Shown in pieces: positions 1-12,300 of a DNA stretch of 64,000 bases. The stretch lies in NCBI GenBank assembly GCA_949358305.1, contig OX442314.1, forward strand, positions 16,485,060 through 16,549,059, given 5' to 3'. Origin of the DNA: Strigamia acuminata (taxonomy: Eukaryota > Arthropoda > Chilopoda > Geophilomorpha > Linotaeniidae). The position numbers were made by a program, and so were the translations under genes. The stretch's first letter is position 1. Each line of letters begins with the position of its first letter. Under the pieces are notes generated by a model that worked only from the letters and a program-made list of their open reading frames with translations, was not told the DNA's origin and made no database searches.

Positions 1-1290
1 ATTCCAGAGGTATGTTTATTATCTCAATTACGAATCATTGAACTAATAAATTTAATTTTAATTTTAGAATTTACTTTACCACCCACCTTTACATTTTCTC
101 GATATTATTGTCGCAACACCATCAGCATTGAAAAAATTAGTTTATTCAAGTAAATGTATAATTGATTATTGAAATTGGTATTTTTTTACAAAATAAAATA
201 ATTTCAGAAATTTATAGCGTCAAGAAAGTCAGGCATCTAGTTGTAGATGAAATGGACACAATGATGGATGATAGTTTTAATGAGAGTGTGGTGCAGTTTA
301 TGAAAAGATTTAATGTAACTATTAATTAAAATAATTCAATTTGATGTTATGTTTTTGTAATTTATAAATTTTTTTTTTACATTTTATAGTTCCAAGATAA
401 AAGCACCCAATTATGTTTAGTTGGCGCTACGATGCCTAGAGGTATCGCATCCATTTTAAGTCCTGTGATTAAAGCTGATTTAATGGAGAAAATAACAACA
501 GATCACTTGCATCGCATTATGCCACACGTTCCTCAGAGATTTTTGAAACTGAAACCGACAGATAAACCAAGTAAACACATTAATTGTTTTATTTTATGTT
601 TGTAAAAAAAATTTTTTTTTACAGTCAGATTATTAGAAATTGTGAAAGCTGATTTCAAAAAGAATAAACCAGTCATAATATTTAGCAAGAACAGCCAAAC
701 TTGTGATTATGTCACCATGTTTCTACAGGAAAACGGAGTGGATAATGTTAACTTAAATGCAGCTATGCCGGATAAGGTAAAGTGTAGTTACTATGTTGTT
801 TTAATAAATGTCTTAATTTATTTGTTTTAGCTGCGTTGTGGACAGTTTGAAAGATTCCAGAACGGAGAAGTGAATGTGATTTCGTGTACCGACATTGGCT
901 CCAGAGGATTGGATACAACAAGAGTATAGTTTAATTTGTCGGTTTCGTTGCATTTTGATTAATTACTCGGTTCACAATAGGTTCAACATGTCATCAACTA
1001 CGATTTTCCTAGTTTTGTTTCCGACTACATCCATCGTTGTGGTCGCACGGGTCGTGTAGGCAGTAAAACGACCGGACACGTAACGAATTTTATCAGTAAA
1101 ATGTACGAAGTGGAATTGGTACAGAAAATTGAGGTATATCAGTGAATATCAATCTTATTTATTTTACTGAATTGATCTATTTGTAATTTCATTGCTTTAG
1201 ACAACAATACGCTGCACGCAACTGCTGCCAAATGTTAATGCAAATATAACGAGAAAATTAAGCGGTGATGATATGTCAATACCCTATTAA
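1..1290 (+). CDS. DDX28: DDX28, mitochondrial DEAD-box RNA helicase (3' part; gene enters from the left edge)
   Basis: ATP-dependent RNA helicase; the vertebrate protein acts in mitochondrial large-subunit ribosome assembly. Visible exons: 1-9, 68-149, 208-314, 390-570, 625-776, 831-923, 981-1133, 1201-1290, all phase-consistent, giving about 289 C-terminal residues. Seen in order: [11 protein letters not shown] (motif Ib region), [13 protein letters not shown] (motif II), LVGATMP (motif III position), [27 protein letters not shown] (motif V), [12 protein letters not shown] (motif VI) and VELVQKIE near the end. The IMPHV block and the GAT in place of SAT point to DDX28 rather than a generic DEAD-box protein. 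Motif II reads DEMD instead of DEAD. The N-terminus with the Walker A and Q motifs lies outside the window. An AATAAA lies at 1323-1328, 33 bp after the stop. Confidence 0.9.
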
Positions 1291-2850
1291 TTAGCGAATT
1301 GTGTAATTAAATGTATTTATAAAATAAACAAGTGACATAAAAATATGTTTTCTGATTTTCTGTAAATAAGTAATGAGCTCGCGGGTCCGAATTACAGCAA
1401 AAAATGTCGTAGTCACGAAAATTGTCTTTCACAACTTATTATTTTCCTGTTTACGATAATCTGTGTGGACATGTTGAAAGTATTAAAAGCTGAAAAAGAT
1501 AAAACAAAAAAAATAATATTGAATTTTTGATACAAAACCGCTCAGATTGCAGCTTGAACCTTTAAGCTATTGGGTAGATTATAAACAAAGAGGGAAAACA
1601 CCTATTTCCTCGTTTCGGTTTTCCTTCTCTTTAAATAGAAGTTATTTCTTTTGTTGATTTTTACAACACGTAATTTATTGTTGCACTACTTTTTCCTTGA
1701 AAAAAATCACAAAATTGTATTTTATCAATGACATATATGGTTATACTGGATATGTAATTAAACTACTGTGTGTACGCGCAGTCCAACGTACACTTTCCAA
1801 AGTTCAATCTTTCGTAAATGAGAAACTACTACATTTTTTAAAACCTCTGCTTCAGATCCTTGACCTATTAACTTAAAATTGAAATCAGTTTCTCGAGCAA
1901 TGAACTCGAGTTCCGTTAGGGCACATCCGGGGTGATGTCACATTAGCGCATTCGTCTGCTGAATTTATTGTCAACTTTTATTTCCATGGTGTCCAGAAAA
2001 AAACAATCGATTTTCTTTAGGATACCATTTTAATCAATCGTGTGCATCGAGGAATTATTTTTAATTGTGATCACACGTTTCAGTACAAAGTCCGAAAGAG
2101 TAAAGTTAAAAACACCAGAGGACTTTACACAGCAATATGACTAAATTATCTAAACGGATTAATGACATACAGTGGTTTATTGTGAAATAATTTGAAACAA
2201 ACAGCAAACTATCAGTAGTTATTTTATTTTAAATTAAATTTTAGCATCACAATGTTAGCTTAAAAGCAACTGAATTTATTACAAAAGACTTCTGGTTAAT
2301 ATAAAAGGCTTCTGATTAATACAAAAGACTTCTGGTTCATCCAAAAATATCGAGAAAATAACAAAAGGTGATTTATTAAAACGAAAAATTAATAATAAAA
2401 GATGTGAAAAACATTCAAAATATAATATTTGTCAATAGAATTCTTATTATAATTAAGATAATTGAATCCAGAACGGAAAAGGAAATGTATAAATACAATC
2501 AACATCATTTTAAAAAAGTAAACAAATAAAGTAAACAAAAAATTTACGCCAACACTGATTAGCTATCAGGAGACAAACAAAATAATAGGTGTTCATCATT
2601 TTTAAAATTGTATACAATTAGGACGATTTACGTCACAATGTGCCGAAAAGAGTGGAATTTAAGATTTCCACGTTTACACCTTCTGGCGCAGACAGTAAAT
2701 AATCGGTTTAGGTTTGGAGGTCGGTTGAAGGCGGGGTAACAAATCGAGCGCCTATTGGTTGTTGAGAAAACGCCCTCTGTATAGATATACTAACTATTGT
2801 TGATCGAGCTTCTTCAACAGATTTTCTCTAAATTGAAGGATAGACCCAGA
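1291..2850. other. Intergenic region upstream of the CoA-ligase gene
   Basis: No convincing ORF. It holds the DDX28 polyadenylation signal, a short 20-bp tandem repeat at 2281-2340 and, near its right end, the presumed promoter of the next gene. The last 150 bp are richer in G and C than the rest. I see no clear TATA box at a standard distance from the chosen ATG. Confidence 0.5.
2281..2340. repeat. Three-copy 20-bp tandem repeat
   Basis: Three consecutive 20-bp units with the core AAAAG(A/G)CTTCTG(G/A)TT(A/C)AT fill this interval. The units differ at a few positions, so this is a small, slightly aged minisatellite. Confidence 0.85.
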
Positions 2851-5800
2851 ATGCTCCGATCTGCAAAACGACTTTTAAGATTAGCAAATGTGGGATTCGA
2901 GCCCGTATCAGCCGTAAATTCAAAGAATATTGACAGTTTCAAGTGTTATTCTACTCGCCCGCGCGATTTTGTGGAAAGCTCAACTGCAAATATTGTGCGA
3001 AGTCAGTTTGCTGATGTAGCTTTTTCCCCATTACCGTATGCTGACTTTATATTTGAGAATATTGGACAGTTTGGGGACAAAATTGCTTTGGTAAGTTACT
3101 TTTTAATAAGTTGTTTTGTTTCTAGATTTTCCTTTATGGGTGGGGTTGACGTCATTCGATCGTAAACAATAAATAAAGTGTGTAGTGGGAATGACGTCAT
3201 TTTGCGAATAGTTTCTTCGGCTACACCTTATTTGGGATTCTAATCTCTCGGACCTGTTTTTAAGGAATTTTTACTTGTTCCAGGTCATTAAACTAAAAAA
3301 AAAAGTTTAAACTTTGTAAAAAGTTGGATTTGTTTTATGAAATGGTTCGGGCTTTTTCATTTCCGACAACTAAAGGTTGTTATTATTTTTTTTTTTAAAG
3401 TTGAATGGAATGAAATGTGTTAAGTGTCTGTGTGCCTGTTTAACGTCTGTTGTTGAAGGTTATGGGATTGGGAAAACTCAGCTTTTGGATTAGAGCCAAT
3501 AATTTTTACGTTTTAAACACTTATTCATCCTTTTGCGTCACATGTCCATTAAATTGTTGAACTGATCTGTTGTCGCTCGAAACGACATGCTATTTGATCT
3601 TGTTTTCTCATTTTCAGTTTCAAACTCAAAGTTTTTTTTAAAACTTTTTTTTGTACCTCAACTGTCGAGACGGATATTAAATTTCATACCACATGCGACT
3701 TGTTTTTCAAAAAAAGCGACTTCTGGATTTAAGGTTAAAGTTTCATTTTCAAACTTTAACCTTAAATCCAGAAGTCGCGCTTATTTGTCTCATTCATGCG
3801 CATTTTTTTTTGTTTTTATTATTTTTTATTGAACGATTTAATCGTATCGTATGAATAAAACATGAAATTCATTTCCTTTTTGACCTGTTTTCAAATTTTC
3901 GCATATAAAATCAATAAAGAAGTCTGTCACTTTCAATAAAACTGCCGCTTAAAATCTAAATGAGTTTTCTGCAAAGTTTAAAGTGTCATTGGGTTATCTA
4001 TTGTCTGCTTTAGCGACCACATTTTTTTCTTAAGATAAGGATATATCTAAGTACGGTAATTACAATAAAATGTTGATAGTGTAAAGTGGTTTTCTTATTC
4101 CGCAATTTAATGCAACCGAAAAATACAGGAAAAATAACTTGATTTTGCAATTTAACATTTTGATGTGTGTTATGAGTATGACTCACACATAAGTCTCAAC
4201 AAGGTCAAATGGAGATTTAGATGATTCAATTGTTTACTCTTAATTAATTTATATTTTCCGATTGTATTTGCAAATAGGAATGTGCCATTACTGGACGAAG
4301 TTACACGTACGAAATTGTCCAGCTGTTTGCTCGTAAATTCGGAAGCGCTTTAGTTCGACGTGGACTACGGAAAGGAGATGTTTTGGGAATTATCTGTCCA
4401 AACATTCCAGAATTTCCAATCGTTTTTCTTGGAGTGACATGTGTGGGTGGAGTTGCCAGCACGGTGAATCCAACTTATACTTCAGGTATTTCGTCAATTT
4501 ATTATCATTATTTTTAATTTTGTATAATTTTTGCGTTAACAACCGCAATCATTTTAGAGGAAATTGCCAGACAATTGCAAAATTCAAATGCCACCTTCGT
4601 TGTAACAGTCGGGCCTTTGGCGGACAAGGTCAAGGAAGCAATTTCTCACTGCCCTTTAGTCAAAGTGAGTATATTTGGTATGTGCACACCGTTGTTTGCA
4701 TAGGAATTGTGAAAGACCAAAACAACATCGTCAATGTGTACATTTTTATGAAATGTAAACATTGAATTGGCGGTGAAAAAATGTGGAGATAAAAATGTCT
4801 CGCTCATTTATTGTAACAGGAAGCCTTTGTTATTGGAGATGCAGACGGCATGACCCAAATTTCTTCATTAGCGGTTGAAAATGACGCGGCAATAGCAAGT
4901 TGTCCACCTATTGATGTAGCCGAAGATCTGCTCGTACTTCCATATTCTAGCGGAACTACTGGATTGCCAAAGGGAGTGATGTTGACGCATCAAAATATTA
5001 CCACCAACATTTTACAAGCCACGTAAGAACATTTGGTTTAATGTTTAGTGTGTTGTTTATTGTTTTTAAAAAAAATGTTTTTTAGGGATCCAAATCTTAC
5101 TGAGCAATTTACGAGTGACGACACAGTATTAGCTATTTTGCCATTTTTTCATTCGTACGCTCTTACAACTGTTATGAGCATTGGTTTGCGCTGTGGATTA
5201 AAAGTGGTTACTTTACCGCAGTTTGAACCGGAGACATTCATGAAAGCATTGCATGATTACAGGGTATTTTGTATACAAGTATATTTTTTACTAAGTAAAT
5301 TTTGAATCATTGTTTTGTCTTACAGCCCAACTTGTTACATTTAGTGCCGCCTCTTGTCCATTTCATTGGAAGTCATCCGCAAATAAATGTCAAAGATTTG
5401 AGTAATTTGCGTGTTATTGCTTGCGGAGCTGCACCGCTTAGCATTTCTATCGTTAAGGATCTACTGCAGAAAATACATCCACAGACTTTGGCCTTTCAAG
5501 AAGGCTATGGAATGACTGAATTATCGCCAGTGAGCCATTTTTGTCCAAAAAATTCAACCAGAATTGGGACATGCGGCATCTTAATTCCAAATTCCGAAGC
5601 AAAGGTATTAATTGTTTTCGTAAAATATTATTTACATTTATTTTGTTTTTGTCGTTTAAGATTGTAGATTTGAATACCGGTGAGGCATTGGGCCCAAATT
5701 GTGAAGGAGAGCTTTATGTTCGTGGTCCTCAGGTGATGAAAGGTTATTTGAATAACGAGGAAGCGACTCGAGATACCATAGATGAAGATGGCTGGTTGCG

Positions 5801-6304
5801 TACTGGTGATATTGGCTCGTATGATGAAGAGGGGTTCTTTCAAGTTTTTGATCGCTTGAAAGAACTTATTAAAGTGAAAGGCTTACAGGTAATTTTTTTA
5901 TTTAAAAAAATACTCGTGTCATGTAAAGACTGTTGCATGTAATTATTTGTTTAGGTTGCACCTTCTGAACTTGAAGATTTGCTTCTTTCGCATCCAGGAG
6001 TTGAAGATGCTGCTGTAATCGGAATACCAGATTTAGTTGCTGGTGAATTACCACGAGCGTATATTGTACCAAGAAATGATTCCGTGACCCCAGAAGATAT
6101 TCTGGAATTTACGAGCAGTAATTATGAAATATATTTGGCGAGAAATTCAATGTTTTAAATATTAATTCTTCACTTTTCCGTACAGAAAAAGTGGCACCAC
6201 ACAAACATTTGAAAGGCGGTGTTCATTTCATTTCAAGTATTCCTAAAACCCAAACTGGGAAAATTTTACGAAGAGAATTAAAAGCAATGTTGAAATCATC
6301 ATGA
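2851..6304 (+). CDS. 4-coumarate-CoA ligase-like acyl-adenylate synthetase (ANL superfamily)
   Basis: Activates a carboxylic acid as an acyl- or aryl-AMP and transfers it to CoA; the family includes plant 4CL and insect luciferase-like enzymes. Nine exons: 2851-3090, 4278-4485, 4558-4664, 4820-5022, 5086-5263, 5326-5604, 5661-5888, 5955-6117, 6186-6304, for 574 residues. Motifs: [16 protein letters not shown] (P-loop, exon 4), [10 protein letters not shown] (A5, exon 6), [17 protein letters not shown] and [11 protein letters not shown] (exon 7), and [14 protein letters not shown] with the catalytic Lys (exon 9). The first in-frame ATG is at 2851. The protein starts with a basic stretch, [12 protein letters not shown], that could be a mitochondrial presequence, and ends in KSS with no peroxisomal SKL signal. 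Its substrate cannot be told from sequence. Intron 1 is 1.2 kb, the others about 50-160 bp. AATAAA is at 6413-6418. Confidence 0.92.
3147..3199. promoter_or_regulatory. Two full CRE octamers in ligase intron 1
   Basis: TGACGTCA occurs at 3147-3154 and again at 3192-3199, 45 bp apart, just inside intron 1. The second is part of the 10-bp palindrome ATGACGTCAT. CREB/ATF-type bZIP factors bind this sequence. Function is inferred from the motif only. Confidence 0.45.
3716..3778. repeat. Perfect 28-bp inverted repeat (hairpin), 7-base loop
   Basis: The left arm 3716-3743 is the exact reverse complement of the right arm 3751-3778, with loop CATTTTC at 3744-3750. It lies in intron 1 of the CoA-ligase gene. 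A transcript would form a 28-bp perfect stem. It may be an inverted duplication, a foldback remnant or a small-RNA precursor; I see no flanking target duplication. Confidence 0.9.
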
Positions 6305-6666
6305 AAATACAGGACTGATTTGAATAATTAAAAATTCAAACTTTTAAAATCTTTTACACAACTTTGCACTTTATTATGGACTTTTCATTTTTTTTCAATT
6401 TTGAGATATTTTAATAAATTGTACAGAACATTTTTGTTTGTTATACTAATTGGGATATATCATATCATTGTGTACATACGGTTACTTGAAAATAAAAATA
6501 TTGTAACGATCAGATTTGTTTTTAGAAGCTAAAATGAATCAGCACTTGCAAATGAAACACTACTATAATTGGCTATTTCGCCACCAGAGAATGGAGCATG
6601 TTTTTAAAAAATTGTGGCGCCCTCTTTTGAACATTACAATTATTTCATGTAACGCGTTGTAGGGCT

Positions 6667-7583
6667 ATGGAATTCAATAAACATCTTGGAAATATGCGTA
6701 AAAAGTCAATTCCAGAATTGCAAGAATTATTAGAGAGGCAGGAGAAAATATTGGCAAACACGTGTGTTATCTTTGTTATTAAATTTCCAAGTTTATTTAT
6801 ATTTATTGTGTTGCAGTTCAATGGTTAAAAAATTGAAAGATAAAGGAGCGAAAGCTACTCATCTGAGAGACGAAATTAAGAAAATTATTGATGAAAGCCA
6901 CAGCGAATTAGAAACGGTTACCAAGATGATGGACAAAATAAGCATTTCACCTCACAATAAAGTATACCGAGAGTAGAATAACAATACAAGCGAAATTATT
7001 GATGAATATTTTCATAACTATTTTAGGAAATAAATGTAAATGAAGACATAGAAGAGCAACGCGTACATGGGATGTTTGCGAATAATGAAACGACTAAAAC
7101 ATTAAAAAAGGACGATTTATTTTATTCAAAATTAAGTGAAACGATTGATCTCATGCCAAAAGATATTAAACGAGAAAGATTTAACAGGTAACGAGTAGTT
7201 AATGTCAAATACACAGTTAATTCTACAGTGAGTTTCTCTTCAGGCCTAAAACAATGAATGTTAAACACGTAGTGACAAAAACAATACCGAAATTTGACGA
7301 AGAGTCTGCTGTCGTATTTCCCATTGGACCGCATCCTGAATCCAAATTGCTTTTATTCGACGAATCACTCCATCTACAGCCGGAATATTTAATGCGAGTC
7401 AAAGTAATGTTTTATTACTCATTTTAAGGAATCGTACAGTACTAACAAAATTTTATGTTTTAGGAAAAGCGAAGAATTTTTTTAACAAAAACAGGCCCAA
7501 ATGACGATGCTGAGTTTCATCCAGATGCAATTAGTGGCTCTGCATATCGCGAAGTTCCCGAGGTTGATTTAGATATTGATTAA
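6667..7583 (+). CDS. POLR2M: POLR2M/Gdown1-like RNA polymerase II-associated protein
   Basis: Gdown1 (GRINL1A/POLR2M) binds RNA polymerase II and makes its activity Mediator-dependent. Five exons: 6667-6761, 6817-6961, 7027-7187, 7244-7403, 7464-7583, for 226 residues. The N-terminus has the family signature: a helix KSIPELQELLERQEKIL, then after the first intron KLKDKGAKATHLRDEIKKI. The middle and C-terminus are charged and less conserved; the tail is acidic (PEVDLDID). All phases fit. It starts 362 bp after the ligase stop and runs tail-to-tail into the next gene; AATAAA is at 7723-7728. The family call rests on the N-terminal block. Confidence 0.8.
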
Positions 7584-7722
7584 ATTTTTACACAAATTTT
7601 ATACCTGCAAATTTATATATAATGTGGCCCAAACTCAAAGGTTCAAAATGTTTTTAGTCATTGGGCATTTTATTTTATTTTTATGATAATTCCGAAAGGA
7701 TTTTAATTTTAAAAAAATGAAC

Positions 7723-7734
7723 AATAAATTTATT
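7723..7734. terminator. Abutting polyadenylation signals for two convergent genes
   Basis: AATAAA at 7723-7728 serves the plus-strand POLR2M gene. TTTATT at 7729-7734 is AATAAA on the minus strand and serves the coiled-coil gene that stops at 7784. The two hexamers touch, so the 3' UTRs probably overlap. Confidence 0.6.
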
Positions 7735-7783
7735 TTATTAACATAACAACTAAAATTCACTGTGTTATGTATAATTACAAAAT

Positions 7784-8785
7784 TCAAACGTATGCTACAA
7801 GGGAAGTGGTCATAAAATCAACAATTTCTTGAATAAACATGCGAACTGGTCGACAAAATTTCAACAAATGTTCTCCTCTTCTGCTCACTTCTTTACTGTC
7901 AATATCAGAAGTTATTGAGCAATCGATGATGTCCCAAACGTGTTTGCTAGATGATGATAAAAAATTAAAATTAAAATAGTGCAATAATTTACTTTTTATT
8001 ATTAACAAACCCTTCCTCTTGAGTTATTAATTTTGAGATACATTCAATGGCTACGTGAAGGGTTAAACCGCTGTAATTGATGGCAAAATCCAGCCTTTCT
8101 TTCATTCTAACAAATTCCTTTTTGCTGTTTTTGAAATAAACACTGTGAATACTCACATCATCTGTATAATAAATCAGCATTTTTAAAAATCAAATCAATT
8201 TTTATTGTTGTTTCTTCCATTACCAAAATCCTTAGGATGAAGAGATTTTATTTGTAAATACCATCTATGCAAATTTGTTAGGTTCGACGAGTCTACAGAA
8301 TGTGGTGGTGTTGTAGCAAGGTAGAGCGCTTCTTGTAATTCTTTAATTTCAGATTCGATTTTTTGTTTTTGCAATTTACTGTTCACTTCTAATATTTCCA
8401 AATCGTATTGATGAATATCTTTTAATATCTTCAGTATCTCTCGCCCTCTGTTGAGATGCATAGTAATTGTAATGGGATTCGTTAACAAGTAAACGGAATT
8501 TATATTTATGTACCTATCTTCAGAAATAACGTGTGAAATATTTTTCAGGATTTCTTCATCTTTGGGAAGACCAAGCGGCAGCAACTTTGATTTCTCCAGT
8601 AATAATTCATCTCTCTCGTTTTGTAGTTTTTCTTCAATTTTTTTCACCTATTTAAAATCAAAATTAGTATGTCGTGTATGTACCATAAGTTTTTAATCTT
8701 TTACCAAGCAAATTTTATGTTTCAGTTCTTCAATAGAATCAAAAGTTTTGCATTTATCGTCTGCTGATTCTCTACAGCCAGCCAT
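7784..8785 (-). CDS. Unrecognised coiled-coil protein, 272 residues
   Basis: Family not recognised. Four exons on the minus strand: 8785-8705, 8647-8224, 8161-8011, 7946-7784, with consistent phases; 819 bp including stop. ATG at 8785 begins MAGCRESADDKCK. Residues from about 14 to 60 and about 95 to 135 are rich in Lys/Glu/Leu with heptad-like spacing (KKIEEKLQNERDELLLEKSK; LQKQKIESEIKELQEAL), which suggests two coiled coils. The remaining C-terminal half looks globular, with many hydrophobic residues (LDFAINYSGLTLHVAIECI; PVRMFIQEIVDFM). A short coiled coil plus C-terminal globular domain is a layout seen in kinetochore and tethering subunits, but I cannot place it. It shares a 535-bp divergent intergenic region with VPS54. 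Confidence 0.75.
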
Positions 8786-9320
8786 CGAAGTAATGTTGGT
8801 GATAAAAGGAGAACGAAGTACCTTGTTGTTACTTAACGAAAAGAATGATTATTTTTAAACAAATGGAAACTTCTGTTTTTAAAATATTAGAATTAATGTA
8901 ATAATAACAAAACGTATTTGAAATTAATGTTCATATCAATTTTATTATGTAAGTTTAAATTTTACCAAATTTTTTCATTTGAAAATTTATCGTTTCACAT
9001 TTTCTGAATACCAACCGACAACATGGAGATAATTCCTCCGGATCTATACCTTGTTTCAGTTGGATCATCTGTCTGAGTCAAATATTTATCTGATAAAAAA
9101 GATTTTTACATCTCTGATTAGTATTAGCAGCAACTCAAAATAAGTGCAACATAACTGAAAGTATTAATCACGTAAATTAGTCATAAAACGTATGAAATTT
9201 TCACTAACGAGAGCCACGTATGTGACGTTATTTTCGTATTTATTTTTACAGGATCGGGAAGTAGTTTCGTTCGAGAAACCGAAGTAAACGTTTAGTGTGG
9301 ATGATACAACAGCAGATCTA
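8786..9320. promoter_or_regulatory. Divergent promoter region between the coiled-coil gene and VPS54
   Basis: Two start codons face away from each other across 535 bp of AT-rich DNA with no ORF of note. A TTTTACAG at 9245-9252 may be a 3' splice site joining a 5' UTR exon of VPS54. I see no clear TATA box for either gene. Confidence 0.45.
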
Positions 9321-12300
9321 ATGTTGTCGTCTTTGAATAACCCTTTGTGGAAGAAGTGCTCTATATGTCCACAGACAGTGATTTTCAAAACTCCAATAGA
9401 ATTCACTCGACATTTGCGTGAATACCATTGCACAAGGGAAGGCGGTTCGTACATTTGCACTTACGGTTTGAACAACGTATGTTCAACACTGCCCGGGTTT
9501 GGTGTTAGTGATGAAGACTACGGAAACCACCTGATAAAGCATCACAGTCAAGACCAACGTCAAGAAATGAGTGTGGAAGTGCGAACTTTGTCGTCAAACC
9601 CACCGAATGTTGTTTGTGATCAAGGCAAATGGACCGTGTATTGCTCAACTCAGAATTTACCAGCGGTTTTAAATGATCCTAGTCGAGGAAAACAAAAAGA
9701 TTTTTTTACCAAAACGTGGGGTGATTCTTTCACGGAGAAAACCAAAGTTGTGAGATCGCCGTACATTCCTGAAATTAATAGAAGTCATTTTGAAAATTAT
9801 TTGAAAAAAACGACCAAGGTAATAAATAAATGGCGTGGATCATCGCACTGTTTATTGCGACCAATATTTTTCTATTGCAGAGGTATAAAAAACATATTAG
9901 GCAAAGTAATGTTGTGGTAAGCGATGCCTCAAATTTTTCAATAAAACCAAGCAGACAATTAGGTATTTTTAAAATATATTTATATTTTCGTATTCAGTAT
10001 TATAGTGTTTGATTTGTTTTACTCAGCCCAGAAAGCCCAAGCGGAACTTCAAAATATTCCTAAGGTATTTAAAGTGTTGTTTGTTTAACTTGTTGACAAT
10101 TTGATTATTTAATTTACAGATTTTTTTACAACCAACATTCACTCTAGAAAATCAGGAAACATTTAACACAGTTTTTCCATTAACTCAACTGCACAATTCA
10201 CAGATTGTTAATAAAAGTTTGAATAAAGATCGAAATTCTTCTAAACTTTTACAGGAAAAGGTGAGAAAACTAATTTTTATCATTTAAAAAAAATTTACTT
10301 TTATTAATTTTACATTTCCGTAGTTAACTCATTACTTAGACATCGTTGAAATGCACATTGCACATCAAATTTCTCAAAAATCTGCAGCATTTTTCTCAGC
10401 CATGACTTCACATGACATATTAATGGAACAGTTATCAGATACTATACTGGGAGTAAAGAAATTAAGGTAATAAATGAATGTGCTCAAAACCTATACAATT
10501 TTTGCGTACATACGTCCGCATAAAATGCAGCTGCATGAAATCAATTTCAATAAATGAAACACCTGTTATGGTTTTTACCTTTTTTTATTATTAAAAAATA
10601 AACCACCTGTTTTTTTCTCTTCCTATTGATTGAAAACAAGTTCCGGCACATTGCTTCAGGAAGTTTTAATTGATTTAAATTTTTCCACAATTTTTTATAC
10701 TTTAAATTAATTTTAAATCTGTATTATTAATTATAAATTCTATGATTTTAAGATTCAAAGTCCATCAAATTGAAAACATTCTAGTCAAAGGCTCTCTCGA
10801 AATCATCGGTTTGAAACGTGTGCGCCAAAACTACGCTGCAGTTTACAATAAAGTAATAATTTGAAGTAATAAGAATCTGAACTGTGTTATATATTTATTT
10901 TTGTATTTTAACAGTTAAAATTAATAGCTACTGTGCACCAAACGCAACCAACGATTCAAATTCTTCTCTCGGCTTCAGATTTTGTTGGGGCATTGGATTT
11001 AATATCTACGACTCAAGAGGTTTTGGCGCAAGAACTAGCTGGAATACACGGTTTCCGGTAATTTGATTTAATTTTTACTACAACGGGCTTTTAATTATTG
11101 TTACGGTTATTTAGGCATCTAGGATCGCAACTTGCCGAACTGGAAAAAGTCATCAACACCATGATTCAAGCAGAATTTGTTCGTTACGCCACAGCTGATC
11201 TGAATCGGCCTTTAACAGATTTGAAACCCGTTATGGAAGAGGTTTACAATTTATTTAATTAAAAATAATTTTTATTTTTATTTTTTATTTGGTATTTTTG
11301 AATTTCAGGAACGTTTGGTTTCGATAGTATTTGGAATGATGCATCAGCGGCAGTATAACTTTGTTGAATTATATAAGGACGAAGTGTTTGCGACGATCGA
11401 TGCTATTTTGAAACAAGTAACTGCTAACAGTTTATTTTATTTTTATTTTATTTTTATTTATTTTAATTTCATAAACAGACAGTTATTGAACACGTATCAA
11501 AAATAGATGACAACGAACACGGATCAATTGGAAAGTATGTTAGTAAAAGAATTTTAAACGATTGTGATGGTAAAAAATATCAGTTTTGTATTTAATTTAG
11601 TTTTCGCGAATTGATGCGGCCGCTTGGGTTCCCCGAATGGAAAGATTTGCTCGAGGAATCTTTTCAGAACGTGTTGAAATTATTAACTCGAATTAAAGTA
11701 AAGTTTGTTTAATTTTTATATGATGAATATTTTAATTTTTGTTTATCTTAACAGAGTATTCATGGTGTAATGGCTGATGTAGTAAACATTGCTGGTGGGA
11801 AGGCTCACAGTTCTATTTCTCCACTTGCTGCTCAAGCGGACACACCAGAAGCTACAAATATAAATGTTGTAATGTTAGTATACCGAGTTTGTCTTTAAAA
11901 TATTGGTCGTAATGTGGTGTTTTATGTGATTTAGTGATGAAGAAGCGGGAGTCTCTATACCAGATGACGAACATCAGAGGGTTTTTAATAATTTAAAAGA
12001 TTTATTGATAACAGTTTGTGATTATGCACACGAAAGATGCACAAAATTTGTTATAGTTAAAGCCAAAGTAGGTTTTTATTATTGTTTTTATTTTTAGGTT
12101 TGGAAATTTAATTTATTCTTATATTTGTTTTTATTTAGGATGGATTTTTAGAAAAATTAAACGTTAGTGAGTTTTTTGAGTTATCGAAATGTGTGGAAAA
12201 ATTTGTGAGTGACTGTGAATCTGTATGCGGGAAAAGGAGCGCATCTTTATTGTTGGCATTTCAAAATCAGGTAGTTTTTCACGCGTGAAAGATTCTGGAA

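Noticed and set aside
9881-9916. Short VPS54 exon 2 ending at GTAAGC
   Set aside because: That donor looks strong but leaves phase 0, while the next exon needs phase 1; extending to 9962 restores the frame.
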